The position numbers and the translations under genes were made by a program. DNA of 64,000 nt from Nocardia acidivorans NBRC 108247 (GTDB taxonomy: Bacteria > Actinomycetota > Actinomycetes > Mycobacteriales > Mycobacteriaceae), in the NCBI RefSeq assembly GCF_001625085.1, contig NZ_BDAW01000011.1, forward strand, positions 118,009 through 182,008. Direction: 5' to 3'. The notes below the pieces were generated by a model. That model ran no database searches and was not told the DNA's origin. It was given only the letters and a program-made list of their open reading frames with translations. This document shows positions 7,581-16,327 of the stretch, one piece after another; positions within the stretch are counted from its first letter, which is position 1, and every line of letters begins with the position of its first letter.

Positions 7581-9676
7581 GCACGCCACAGGTCTTCAAT
7601 GCGGGTCCGCCGATCGGAGTCGGCGGGTCGCATCCCACGGTGACACTGGTGGAGGCCAGCACCTTCTGCCTCTCCGACCAGCTGGGCGATATTCATCCGG
7701 GCACCGCGCAGGGCCTCTTCTTCCGCGATGCGCGGGTGTTGTCGCGATGGGAGTTGCGGGTGGACGGTCAGCGGGCGGAGCAGCTGACCGTGCTCACCCC
7801 GGAGGCATTCGCGGCGCGGTTCGTGCTGCGGATGCCGCCGCGGCCGGGGCTGGCGGACAGCACGCTGTTGATCGTGCGCCGCCGGATGATCGGCGAGGGT
7901 ATGAAGGAGATGATCAGCATTCACAATCTGGGGCGCGAGGACACCGCGGTGTCGTTGAGCCTGCACGTGGATGCCGATTTCGCGGATCTGTTCGCGGTCA
8001 AGGACGGTCGCGGCCATCCCGGCGGTGCGGAGACGTCGGTTTCCGGGCATGAACTGCATATCGCCGATCACACCGATCCTGGACGCGGGTTGATCGTGAG
8101 CGGTACCGGGGAGCCGATTGTCGCTCCGGGAGCGTTGAATTGGCGTGCGGTGGTACCCGCGCGCGGTCAATGGCAGACGCGGGTGCTCGCCGAGCCGGTG
8201 ATCGCGCACCGGCGGGTGCCGCTGGCCTGCGACGAGGGCAGTCCGGGTCACCGGATGCGGGCCTGGCGCGAGACCGCCACGGATCTGAGTTCCACCGATC
8301 CCGGGCTCGCGCACATCCTGCGCCATACCGAAAGTGATTTGGGCGCACTGCGAATCGAGGACGGCGGGGACGGGCTGTCGGCGTATGTCGCGGCCGGTGC
8401 GCCCTGGTTCATGACGCTGTTCGGCCGCGACAGTCTGCTCACCTCGTGGATGTCGCTACTGCTGGATCGCGATCTCGCCGTGGGCACGCTGCGGCAATTG
8501 GCGAAACTGCAAGGTACGACGGTGGATCCGCTCACCGAGGAGGAGCCGGGCCGCATCATGCACGAGATGCGGCGCGGGCCCGCCGGGCATCAAATCCTCG
8601 GCGGGAATGTGTATTACGGCTCGGTCGATGCCACTCCCCTGTTCGTCATGCTGCTCGGCGAATGCCGCCGCTGGGGCGCGGAGGAACAGGTGGTGCGCGA
8701 GCTGCTGCCCGCCGCCGATGCGGCGCTGTCGTGGATCGATCACTTCGGCGACGCTGATCACGACGGGCTGGTCGAATACCACCGAAAGACCGACCGCGGC
8801 TTGGCGAATCAGGGCTGGAAGGACAGTTTCGACGGCATCAACGACGCCGAAGGGCAGGTGGCACAGGCCCCGATCGCGCTGTGCGAGGTGCAGGGGTACG
8901 TGTACGCCGCCCGGATGGCACGCGCCGAGATCGCCGAGGCGGACGGCGAGACGATGCTGGCCGAGCGGTTGAGACAGCAAGCGGCGGAAGGCAAACGCCT
9001 CTTCACCGAGGCGTTCTGGATGCCCGAGCGCGGCTGGTTCGCCGTCGCCCTGGACCGCGATAAGCGGCAGATGGATGCGCTCACCAGCAATATCGCGCAT
9101 CTGCTGTGGACCGGCATCGTGGATGACGAGCACGCGGCCGAGATAGTCCGGCGACTGGCCGACCCCGATATGGACTGCGGATTCGGTCTGCGCACGCTGT
9201 CCGCGAGCATGGGCGCGTTCAATCCCATGAGCTACCACAATGGTTCGGTGTGGCCGCACGATACCGCCATCGCGGTGGCGGGTTTGATGCGCTACCGGCG
9301 TATCCCGGGTGCGATCGCGTTGGCCGAGCGGCTCTCCGAGGGGCTGATGGATGCGGCCCTGGCCTTCGACGGCCGTCCACCGGAATTGTTCTGCGGCTTC
9401 GACCGCGACCAGTTCCATTCTCCCGTACCGTATCCCACCTCGTGTTCACCGCAGGCGTGGGCGAGCGCCGCTCCCCTGCTGCTGGTGCGCTCGATGCTGG
9501 GCCTGGATGTCGACGTGCCGCGCGGGCGGCTCGAACTGTCACCGAAACTCCCGCAACGCTGGGGCCGCCTGATGCTCACCGATCTGCGGCTGGGCCAGCA
9601 CACCCTGAGTATCGAAGCCGAAGGCGAGGCCATGAAAGTTCATGGCCTGCCTCAGGATTGGACGCTCATCGATTAA
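7577..9676 (+). CDS. Glycogen-debranching N-terminal domain protein / amylo-alpha-1,6-glucosidase-like
   Basis: A 699-residue protein. Residues about 15-220 form the debranching-enzyme N-terminal beta domain (DQLGDIHPGTAQGLFFRDAR). Residues about 260-610 form an (alpha/alpha)6 glycosidase barrel: WFMTLFGRDSLLTSWM near 276, GWKDSFDGIND near 413 with a likely acidic catalytic residue, and NGSVWPHDTAIA near 554. The family hydrolyses or rearranges alpha-glucosidic links, and many actinobacterial members are uncharacterised. The GTG start overlaps the glycosyltransferase stop, indicating an operon. No signal peptide is seen, so it should act in the cytoplasm. Confidence 0.92.
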   Translation: MSTPQVFNAGPPIGVGGSHPTVTLVEASTFCLSDQLGDIHPGTAQGLFFRDARVLSRWELRVDGQRAEQLTVLTPEAFAARFVLRMPPRPGLADSTLLIVRRRMIGEGMKEMISIHNLGREDTAVSLSLHVDADFADLFAVKDGRGHPGGAETSVSGHELHIADHTDPGRGLIVSGTGEPIVAPGALNWRAVVPARGQWQTRVLAEPVIAHRRVPLACDEGSPGHRMRAWRETATDLSSTDPGLAHILRHTESDLGALRIEDGGDGLSAYVAAGAPWFMTLFGRDSLLTSWMSLLLDRDLAVGTLRQLAKLQGTTVDPLTEEEPGRIMHEMRRGPAGHQILGGNVYYGSVDATPLFVMLLGECRRWGAEEQVVRELLPAADAALSWIDHFGDADHDGLVEYHRKTDRGLANQGWKDSFDGINDAEGQVAQAPIALCEVQGYVYAARMARAEIAEADGETMLAERLRQQAAEGKRLFTEAFWMPERGWFAVALDRDKRQMDALTSNIAHLLWTGIVDDEHAAEIVRRLADPDMDCGFGLRTLSASMGAFNPMSYHNGSVWPHDTAIAVAGLMRYRRIPGAIALAERLSEGLMDAALAFDGRPPELFCGFDRDQFHSPVPYPTSCSPQAWASAAPLLLVRSMLGLDVDVPRGRLELSPKLPQRWGRLMLTDLRLGQHTLSIEAEGEAMKVHGLPQDWTLID

Positions 9677-9882
9677 TAGGCGGCCTCGAACTCCGCCATG
9701 AAGGCGGACGCACCCAGATACTCCCGGCACGCGGGTCCATGCCCCGCGTGCACGGCTATGACGAATCGCGCCTTTTCCACGGTGAGACAGAGTGGTTCAC
9801 ACGCGCAGTCCCGATACTGCGACAACCACAGATCCGAGGTCGAACTCCCAGCAAATTCCGATATCAATGCACTGCCCTCCAT
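9673..9882 (-). CDS. Hypothetical small cysteine-bearing protein
   Basis: A 69-codon frame with a plausible composition: DLWLSQYRDCACEPLCLTVE then HAGHGPACREYLGASAFMAE. Four cysteines, including the cluster CACEPLC, might bind a metal. Its stop overlaps the stop of the convergent glycosidase gene. There is no strong ribosome binding site before the ATG at 9882, and I do not recognise a family. It could be a chance frame. Confidence 0.35.
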   Translation of the reverse strand: MEGSALISEFAGSSTSDLWLSQYRDCACEPLCLTVEKARFVIAVHAGHGPACREYLGASAFMAEFEAAY

Positions 9883-10058
9883 GCTCGACGGAACAGCGTG
9901 ACTCGAATTTCCTTGGCTGACTATGGAGTTCCCCGTCAGCGGGTATTCACACCTTTCGCGGGTGGTCGCGACCGAGTCGCCCTACCGACGACGTCGAGTT
10001 CGACCGCTGACCGGGCAGGCCATGAAATATGACCATGGCCTGCCTCGGGATTGAGCGC

Positions 10059-10304
10059 TCAGTGGGCGGAGAGGCTGCTGAGCACCCCGTCCCAGTAGCC
10101 GCCGCCGAACGCGCTGCCGAGCGTGGCCGCCGAACTGCCCGCGTTCACCGAACCCGCGCCGATGACATTGCCCAGATCCGCCGCCGAGCCGGGGGTGATG
10201 TCGACCTCCGAGGCGGTGAGCGGAAGACCCTCTGCCGCAGCGGTTCCGGCCACGCCACCGAGGAGGGCGCAGGCGGCTACGCCGACGAGAATGGTTCGCT
10301 TCAT
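10059..10304 (-). CDS. Small secreted protein, unknown function
   Basis: An 81-residue protein with a clear Sec signal peptide: positively charged MKR, a hydrophobic core VGVAACALLGGVAG, and a cleavage-like TAAA/EG site. The mature part is about 57 residues, rich in Gly, Ser and Ala, with a terminal FGGGYWDGVLSSL. AAGGGGAC lies just before the ATG. No family is recognised; small exported proteins like this are common in Nocardia. It is monocistronic. Confidence 0.7.
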   Translation of the reverse strand: MKRTILVGVAACALLGGVAGTAAAEGLPLTASEVDITPGSAADLGNVIGAGSVNAGSSAATLGSAFGGGYWDGVLSSLSAH

Positions 10305-10533
10305 GAAATTGTCCCCTTGTCAGGTTGCCCAGGCAGAAACGGTGCAGTCCCGCGCTGCCGCGTCAGAGCATATGAAACATTCCTGATTCAGATGGCTTTT
10401 TCACGTGGCCGAAATAGGCCATCGCCGCGGCCCAGAATGTCGCTGCCTTGCATAACGTTTCGATGCCCGATTGGTACGTTGGACCGGATCGTCAGGCATG
10501 GCATGGTGGTGAAGACGGCAAGGGGTAGCGGGC

Positions 10534-10971
10534 ATGGACGATGCGGCGTTGAATCCGGCGGCGGTGGAGATCGGGCGGTTCTTCGCACGGCCGCCGGAGG
10601 TGGTGTGGGAGGCGCTGACTCGCCCCGAGGTGATGGAGCGGTGGTTCGCCCGGACGGTGGGATTCGAGGCCGAGGTGGGGACGCGATTCATTCTGGTCTT
10701 CCCCACCGAGCCACCGTCCGAGGTCGCGGCCGAGGTGCTGGTGGCGCGGCCCGGGGAGCAGTTGACATACAGCTGGATCTATATGCGCCCCGAGAGCAAG
10801 GTGCGGTGGGTGGTGGATTGGACCGTGCAGCCGCAGGGACGCGGCACCCGACTGCTGTTGACGCAGACCGGGTTCGATATCGAGGACAAGCGCGGCAAGA
10901 TGGCGCGCAATGCGATGGAACGCGGGTGGCGCAATCTCATGCCGAAGTTGGCCGCGGTGATCGAGAGCTGA
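10534..10971 (+). CDS. SRPBCC/AHSA1-type domain protein
   Basis: A 145-residue START-like protein. The fold is signalled by FFARPPEVVWEALTRPEVME, then WFARTVGFEAEVGTRF, VVDWTVQPQGRGTRLLLTQT and the terminal helix NAMERGWRNLMPKL. These proteins bind hydrophobic ligands or assist hydrolases; no substrate can be read. AAGGGG precedes the ATG at good spacing. It stands alone between a small secreted protein gene and a hydrolase pseudogene. Confidence 0.85.
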   Translation: MDDAALNPAAVEIGRFFARPPEVVWEALTRPEVMERWFARTVGFEAEVGTRFILVFPTEPPSEVAAEVLVARPGEQLTYSWIYMRPESKVRWVVDWTVQPQGRGTRLLLTQTGFDIEDKRGKMARNAMERGWRNLMPKLAAVIES

Positions 10972-11049
10972 GATCTTTTTCGCGGGCGCGCAGGATGTCG
11001 ACCGAGACATCGGTGCCGGGCTCACCATCCGCCGCCGGATACTTGGCCT

Positions 11050-11395
11050 AGACGAGGTGGCCAGTTCGGAATCGGGGAAACCGCCTTGCGGTTCACCCAG
11101 AATTCACCCTCGTCGAGGGCATATCCGGACACGTAGACGAGCCCGGTCACATTGTCGGTGACACCCGCGACGGCGATGACCGCGCCACCGAAGGAACATC
11201 CGGCCAGCAGCACCGGCCCGTCGATCTGCTCCGCGAACGATTTGATGTAGGCCGCGTCCTCGGAGAGGCTGCGGTTGAACACCGGTGGAGCCAGCACACG
11301 ATTCCCCTGGGCGAGCAGGCGCTCGGTGACCGGGCCCAGCTGGCGGCGTCGGCGAAGGCTCCGTGCACGAGAACGACGGTTGTCGGCGAGGACAT
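11050..11395 (-). pseudogene. Alpha/beta hydrolase, frameshifted and truncated
   Basis: The ATG at 11395 opens the typical start MSSPTTVVLVHGAFADAASW. At about 11332 the family similarity jumps to another frame, which continues RVLAPPVFNRSLSEDAAY, then GPVLLAGCSFGGAVI and GLVYVSGYALDEGE. Restoring one base after ASWA would rejoin the frames as RVTERLLAQGNRVLAPP. The nucleophile motif also reads GCSFGG, which keeps its Ser. The protein is cut off about 110 residues in, whereas family members have about 230-280. So there are two lesions: a 1-bp deletion and loss of the C-terminal half, including the catalytic His. Confidence 0.8.
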
Positions 11396-11551
11396 GAGAT
11401 TCCTTTTCCCTCGCTGCGATGGAGGTCGATTGCGCTGTACGCCATCCAGTCTCGATCGGCGGTCCCGGTTCGCGCCCCTCGCTACGGGCCGTGAATACGG
11501 CAGATCAGGACATGCTCTAATGCTGAGAGATCTTGAAATCAGGAGGGGAAT

Positions 11552-12355
11552 ATGGTCGCGTTCTTCACGATGGAAGACGGCCGGTTCACGGCTACGCCGA
11601 TGGCGGTGAGCGCCTGGAGTTCGAAGCAGGTGGCGGGGACGGGGGTGTGCGGGTTGCTCGCGCGGGAGATGGAGACGCTGTCGCCGGGGGTGGGGTTCGT
11701 GCCCGCTCGGTTCACGGCGGATCTGTTCCGGCCGGTGCTCAATGAGCCGATCGTGGTGCGCGGTGAGATCGTGCGGGATGGGAAGCGGGTGCGGGTGATC
11801 GATGCCTCGATCGTGCAGCAGGGTGAGGTGCGGGCGCGGGGCAGCGTGATGTATTTGGCTGTGGGGCAGGAGCCTTCGGGGCGGGTGTGGCAGGCGGAGC
11901 GGGAGTTGCCGATGCCGGAGCGGGAGTTGAATACGCCGGGGGGTGATGCGCCGTTGTTCAAGAGCGGGGAGTTCGAGTGGAGTTCGGACTTCGCGTCGGG
12001 GCAGACCGGGGAGCGGAAGGCTATTTGGCAGAATTTGCCCGCTTTGGTGGAGGGGGAGCGGATTTCGGCGTTTCAGCGGGCGGCGTTCATCGGGGATACG
12101 ACGAATCTGGCGTGCAATTGGGGGACGGAGGGGGTGGGGTATATCAATAGCGATGTGACGGTGACGCTTTCGCGGGTTCCGGAGGGGCATGAGGTGGGGT
12201 TGGTCGCGGTGGATCGGGTTGCTTCGGACGGGGTGATGGTGGGGACCGCTGTGATGTATGACCGGAGCGGGGTGTTGGGGACGTGTGTTGCCACGGGGGT
12301 TTCCAATGTTCGGCGGCAGGTGGATATGGCGGAGTTTTCTGTCTCTCGTGAGTAG
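11552..12355 (+). CDS. Acyl-CoA thioesterase-like double hotdog protein
   Basis: A 267-residue protein made of two hotdog-like halves. The first runs from FTATPMAVSAWSSKQVAGTG through PARFTADLFRPV and VRVIDASIVQQGEVRARGSV. The second contains ISAFQRAAFIGDTTNLACNW, then YINSDVTVTLSRVPEGHEVG and SDGVMVGTAVMYD. This is the layout of actinobacterial TesB-like thioesterase family proteins. It presumably hydrolyses acyl-CoA in the cytosol; chain-length preference is not visible. AGGAGGGG lies before the ATG. The composite repeat element begins 21 bp after its stop. Confidence 0.8.
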   Translation: MVAFFTMEDGRFTATPMAVSAWSSKQVAGTGVCGLLAREMETLSPGVGFVPARFTADLFRPVLNEPIVVRGEIVRDGKRVRVIDASIVQQGEVRARGSVMYLAVGQEPSGRVWQAERELPMPERELNTPGGDAPLFKSGEFEWSSDFASGQTGERKAIWQNLPALVEGERISAFQRAAFIGDTTNLACNWGTEGVGYINSDVTVTLSRVPEGHEVGLVAVDRVASDGVMVGTAVMYDRSGVLGTCVATGVSNVRRQVDMAEFSVSRE

Positions 12356-12376
12356 AGATGGGGGCGTGGGAGTTCT

Positions 12377-12937
12377 GTGGCCGACCCATGTCGGTTTGGT
12401 TGCGGGCGGTTTTGCGTTTGCTCAACCGGGCTGCGAAGCAGAACTGGCAATGCTGGTTACCTCGTCTGCCGTACCCGGCTTTCGCTCCCCCATGGGGAGA
12501 CGCGCTCTCACGACCCAGCCTGGCTGGGTGGCCGTGGGAACCTTCAGAACCAAAACAAAGGACGCCAGGACGAGAAGAACACAAGGGCCCCGCGGGCCCA
12601 GAACCCCTCCACCACAGCACCTTCAGAGCCTCCAACGATCGGGACGCACGTTAAGGGGTACTGGTGTCATGATTTGCCCGTTTCCCTGTCCGAGTACCCC
12701 CTGATTACCTGTCCAGCCCGTCGAGGGTGTTGTTCTTCTCCTCTGGGCGTCTTTGGGGTTGTGGTTCTGAAGGTTCCCACAGCCAGCCAGGCTGGGTCGT
12801 GCGAATGCGGCTCCCAACGGGTGGCTCGAGCCGGGTACGGCAGGGGAGGTTCCCACTCCGGAAAATCGTGGCATTCTTCCGAACCCCGCTGGAACGCAAG
12901 GTCTTCTCGGAAATCCGCTACGAAGGCCCCGGGCCGC
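12377..12937. repeat. Composite inverted repeat element, copy 1 (units A and B)
   Basis: Unit A (about 12377-12560, plus) and unit B (about 12755-12937, inverted) are related and converge on a spacer of about 190 bp. Their inner ends are CCTTCAGAACCAAAAC and, inverted, GTTGTGGTTCTGAAGG. Unit A shares long blocks with 62935-63130, for example CTGGTTACCTCGTCTGCCGT followed by ACCCGGCTTTCGCTCCCC. Unit B shares blocks with 63330-63515, for example CCGAACCCCGCTGG and CTACGAAGGCCCCGGG. The element fills the whole gap between the thioesterase and DUF222 genes. It has no credible gene; its frames conserve short peptides only because the DNA is conserved. Confidence 0.85.
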
Positions 12938-12941
12938 CAAC

Positions 12942-14987
12942 CTACTCCCCCGCAGAGGAAACCGAGACCGCCAACGGACCCAACCGCGAGCGGTGCCGTT
13001 GCGCGGCAACATCATTACGCGCATGGATCTTCGCCAACCCGCTCAGCAGCTGCCCACGCAGATCATGACGTCGATTCACCTTCGGCACCCCCGACGGGTC
13101 CACCGTCGGCGGCGCGATCCAGCCGGTGCGACCTGGGAACTTGTGGTCCGAGGGCAGTTTCACTGTTTTCCAGCCACCGGGACCGTCGTGAATCAGGGCG
13201 TGGCAGGAATCGCACGTCAGAGTGAGGTTCTCGATATCGGTGCGGCCGTTCTTGGCGTAGTCGGTGACATGGTGCACGGCCGCGATCGAGGCGGGCGCAT
13301 TGCATTCGGGGCGGGTGCAGCCTTTTTCGGCGGCGATCAATGCCAAACGCTGTGCGGGACTGGCCAAGCGGCGGCCCCGGCCCAGACGCAGGGGCATGCT
13401 CGCGCCGTCGAAGATCGCCAGCCATGGGCGCGAACCCTGGGCGAGTTTCAATGCGTCGGGGATTGAGACGGTGCCGCCGGTGGCGGTGGTCGCCACGCCG
13501 GCGGCCTGCTCGACCTCGGCCAGGGTCATGGTGATGATCGCCGCGACCGGGAGGCCGCGGTGGGTGCCGAGGGCGGTGGTGTCGATACCCAGGCGCAGGA
13601 TGCTCAGCAGCGCATCGTGATTGCGTTGCGCGGCCGTGCGCGTATCACGCGCGGCGGCAGCTCGGAGCAGCTCGATATCGTCCACACCGTTCACCCCATC
13701 CGCGGAACCCGGACTGACGGCGGCGACACCCGCGACAGTGGCGGCAGCGCCGACCGTCGCGGCGCTGGTGGACGTCGCAGCAGTCGCGACGGCGGCAGCG
13801 GTAGCAGCGGTCGCGACGGTAGCAGCGGTCGCAGCGGTCGCAGCGGTCGCGACGGTGGCGGCAGTCGCAGCGGTGGGAGCAGTCGCGGCGGTAGCGGCAG
13901 TCGCGGCAGTCGCGGCGGTGGGAACAATCACGGCAGTCGCGGCAGTCGCGGCAGTCGCGGCGGTGGGAACAATCACGGCAGTCGCGGCGGTGGGAACAGT
14001 CGCGGTAGTCGCGGCGGTGGGAACAGTCGCGGTAGTCGCGGCGGTGAGAACAATCGCGGCGGTGGGAACAATCGCGGCGGTGGGAACAATCGCGGCGGTC
14101 GCGGCGGCGGGAACAATCACGGCAGTCGCGGCGGTGGGAGCAGTCGCGGTAGTCGCGGCGGTGGGAACAGTCGCGGTGGGAGCGGGGGTGGGAACAGTCG
14201 CGGTGGGAGCGGGGGTGGCGGAGGTGTTGGTCGCAGCGACTATGCCGGGGCATGGGCTGTTTGGATCTTCGGGGTTGCACATGCCGGGGCGGGCGAACTT
14301 GGCCAGCAATGGGTCCAGCAGGGCGCGCAGTTCCGGGGTGATCTCGCCGGTCAGTTGGGACATGCCGTCGACGCGTTGTTTGCCCAGGGTCAGGCCGCGG
14401 CGGCGCTGGCGGTCCCGGTCGCGGGTGAGGGTGCCGTCTGGGTCGATGCGGGCCATGATTTCCTCGCCGAGGCCGGGCAGGGCGTCGGGTGAACCTTCGC
14501 GGGCGTAGTCGGTGAGGATCTGTTCGGCGTTCTCGCGCTCGGGGTCGGTGGTGATGTCGGGGAGGCGGTTGATGATCCATGCGATGCGGCGGGCGTGGTC
14601 GACCGAGATCGCGCCTTCCTCTTGTGCGAGAGCCACATACGGCAGTGCGGGGCCCACGTCCTGACCCTGCGGGGTGAGCTGTGGGCTCAGCTTTTCCGCC
14701 GCGCGGACTCGGGCCAGGGCGTCGGCGTGACTCAAATGCAGGGTGCGTTCCAGATAGACGGAGGTTTTGCGGAAACCATTGCGATCGGCCAGCGAGCGGC
14801 GTTCGGTTTCGGCGATCAGGCGATGCTTGACCGTTTCCAACTGGCGCAGTGCGGTTTCCACCTCGCCCATCACCCCGACGAACTCGGGATCGGTGAGGGG
14901 GTAGAAGGATTCCTCGATGAGGGTGCGCACCGATGTGAGCAGCGCGTGCGCGCCGTTCACGATACCGGTTTCCCCCTTTGGAATCAT
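12942..14987 (-). CDS. DUF222/HNH endonuclease domain protein (13E12 family) with long internal Thr/Ala/Val repeat
   Basis: A 681-residue protein of the 13E12/DUF222 family, known from the REP13E12 elements of M. tuberculosis. Residues about 25-250 are the first DUF222 part (VETALRQLETVKHRLIAETE, GLTLGKQRVDGMSQLTGEIT). Residues about 255-415 are almost only Ala, Thr, Val, Pro and Ile, from short tandem DNA repeats. The rest of DUF222 follows (QRNHDALLSILRLGID). The HNH nuclease lies near residues 565-600: CTRPECNAPASIAAVHHV, then LTLTCDSCHALIHDGPGG. Family members usually lack so long a linker. ATG 14987 is used here; GTG 14957, with AAAGGGGG upstream, is an alternative. It is probably a DNA endonuclease of mobile origin. 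Confidence 0.85.
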   Translation of the reverse strand: MIPKGETGIVNGAHALLTSVRTLIEESFYPLTDPEFVGVMGEVETALRQLETVKHRLIAETERRSLADRNGFRKTSVYLERTLHLSHADALARVRAAEKLSPQLTPQGQDVGPALPYVALAQEEGAISVDHARRIAWIINRLPDITTDPERENAEQILTDYAREGSPDALPGLGEEIMARIDPDGTLTRDRDRQRRRGLTLGKQRVDGMSQLTGEITPELRALLDPLLAKFARPGMCNPEDPNSPCPGIVAATNTSATPAPTATVPTPAPTATVPTAATTATAPTAATAVIVPAAATAAIVPTAAIVPTAAIVLTAATTATVPTAATTATVPTAATAVIVPTAATAATAATAVIVPTAATAATAATAATAPTAATAATVATAATAATAATVATAATAAAVATAATSTSAATVGAAATVAGVAAVSPGSADGVNGVDDIELLRAAAARDTRTAAQRNHDALLSILRLGIDTTALGTHRGLPVAAIITMTLAEVEQAAGVATTATGGTVSIPDALKLAQGSRPWLAIFDGASMPLRLGRGRRLASPAQRLALIAAEKGCTRPECNAPASIAAVHHVTDYAKNGRTDIENLTLTCDSCHALIHDGPGGWKTVKLPSDHKFPGRTGWIAPPTVDPSGVPKVNRRHDLRGQLLSGLAKIHARNDVAAQRHRSRLGPLAVSVSSAGE
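13770..14225. repeat. Imperfect short tandem repeat inside the DUF222/HNH gene
   Basis: About 450 bp built from interleaved units such as GCGGCAGTCGCG, GCGGTCGCGACG and GCGGTGGGAACA. All are multiples of three, so the minus-strand frame stays open and encodes a chain of ATA, PTA and VPTA units. Neighbouring blocks are nearly identical, for example around 13920-14040, which suggests recent slippage or recombination. Long open frames on the other strand here are by-products of the repeat. Confidence 0.9.
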
Positions 14988-15030
14988 GCCTCAATTTTAC
15001 CCGCGTAAACCACGCCGCGAAAGGCGAAAG

Positions 15031-15270
15031 TCATTGTGATATAAGGTTATTCAGAAGGTATGGCCTTTCATTTCGCGGGCGGGGGCGGTGCCGGGCTACG
15101 GGGTGGTCGAGGGGGCGGGGGATGGTGAGGTATCCCCCGGTGGTGAGGGTGAGTCGGAGTAGGTGGGGCTCCTGGGAATCGCGTTCGCGGTAGAAGCCCC
15201 AGCAGGACCAGATGATCACCGCCGCGCAGAGGGCGAGGATTGCGAGTAGAGCCCATGCGTCCCAGGACAT
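15031..15270 (-). CDS. Small single-pass membrane protein, unknown function
   Basis: A 79-residue protein with one hydrophobic segment near the N-terminus (WALLAILALCAAVIIWSCWG). A basic, Pro/Arg-rich tail follows, with RLTLTTGGYLTIPRPL. The ATG at 15270 has GGAGG eight bases upstream; an ATG at 15327 lacks that support. No family is recognised. The N-terminus is probably outside and the tail in the cytoplasm. It is divergent from the XRE gene at 15422 and shares about 150 bp of promoter region with it. Confidence 0.55.
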   Translation of the reverse strand: MSWDAWALLAILALCAAVIIWSCWGFYRERDSQEPHLLRLTLTTGGYLTIPRPLDHPVARHRPRPRNERPYLLNNLISQ

Positions 15271-15421
15271 TTCAGCCTCCGGTGGGAGATGAGTGGGTGA
15301 ATCGTTCGTGGACTCAGATTGATTCAAGTGGCACTACTACCGAGGCAATTCCAGATAACCTGGTGGCAATCCGTTGAGGGGTATTCCAATACGGGGCAAC
15401 CCGGATAGTGAGGCTAAAGAA

Positions 15422-16327
15422 ATGGCCGGAACATCACTTCCCCGCAGGGCGCTGGGGCGCACGCTTCGCGAGCACCGAATCCGTTCAGGCAAAGGCCAAT
15501 TGGTGGCCGGGCTCCACATCGAGATCTCACCGCAGAGCGTTGGCCGTATGGAAGATGGGCGGAAGATTAAAATATCGACGTCTCAAATTCGGGACCTCTT
15601 GGATTTCTACGGGATCACCCACCCGAGCGAAGAGCGAGATGAGATTCTCGCGCTGTGGGAGGAGGTCAAGCAGCAGGACCAAGCGGCCAAAACACAGGGA
15701 ACGACCAAGGGGTGGTGGCGGTCTTACAGCGATCAGTTCGCCGCACACTTCGATCACTATCTGGATCTGGAGTCGGCGGCCGATCAACTTACGACACACC
15801 AGCTTTCGCTGGTACCGGGCCTGTTGCAGACGTCCGCATATCGCCGATCCCTGACGGTCGCCGCCGATCCGGAACTCTCCGCCGTCGATGTCGAGCGCCG
15901 ACTCGAACTGGCCGCGCGCAGGCGAACGGTGCTCGACAAGGACGGATTTCGAATGAAAGCTCTACTGTCGGAGGCGGTTCTGCGACATCAACCCGGTGGC
16001 CCGGTGGTGTTGGCCGAACAGTTGCGGCACCTCATCGAAGCCACCGAGCGCGACAATCTCACGATCCGAGTCGTGCCGTTCACCGCGCCAGCGCCGCTCG
16101 GACTGGTGGCGCGCTCGTTCGCGCTGCTCGAATTCCCGCCGCTGGCAAGTCGATTGGTCGAACCACCGGTGGTTTATGTCGATGGCTACGAGGGCGCGCT
16201 CTATCTGGAGCAGAGCGATGTCATCGATCGGCACCGCCGGGCGATTGCCGACCTCGAACAGGTAGCGTTGAGTGAGGATGCCACCAGAGATCTGGTGTGG
16301 AGTATCGCGAAGGAGCACGCGGAGTGA
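15422..16327 (+). CDS. XRE-family HTH regulator with DUF5753-type domain
   Basis: A 301-residue cytosolic protein. Residues about 8-75 are a Cro/C1-type HTH (LGRTLREHRIRSGKGQ, then SVGRMEDGRKIKISTSQIRD). Residues about 105-290 are the DUF5753 region (LESAADQLTTHQLSLVPGLL, LIEATERDNLTIRVVPF, then VYVDGYEGALYLEQ). Its stop overlaps the GTG of the DUF397 gene (GTGA), the classic arrangement of WhiJ-like/DUF397 pairs that are very numerous in Streptomyces and Nocardia. Such pairs are linked to developmental control, and some have been proposed to behave like toxin-antitoxin systems. Which role applies here is unknown. Confidence 0.9.
   Translation: MAGTSLPRRALGRTLREHRIRSGKGQLVAGLHIEISPQSVGRMEDGRKIKISTSQIRDLLDFYGITHPSEERDEILALWEEVKQQDQAAKTQGTTKGWWRSYSDQFAAHFDHYLDLESAADQLTTHQLSLVPGLLQTSAYRRSLTVAADPELSAVDVERRLELAARRRTVLDKDGFRMKALLSEAVLRHQPGGPVVLAEQLRHLIEATERDNLTIRVVPFTAPAPLGLVARSFALLEFPPLASRLVEPPVVYVDGYEGALYLEQSDVIDRHRRAIADLEQVALSEDATRDLVWSIAKEHAE

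Noticed and set aside
12377..13225. Small proteins encoded in the composite repeat (conserved peptide GNAGYLVCRTRLSLP)
   Set aside because: The same peptide appears in both copies because the DNA is conserved. Frames before and after it diverge, and no ribosome binding sites or starts are shared.
13770..14225. Possible CRISPR array
   Set aside because: The repeat units are 9-12 bp, contiguous and degenerate, with no 25-37-bp repeat/spacer pattern, and they code for protein.
13560..14508. Plus-strand frames rich in Gly/Ser/Asn or Val/Ala across the repeat
   Set aside because: They are by-products of the 3n-length tandem repeat inside the minus-strand DUF222/HNH gene, which has clear domains on both sides.
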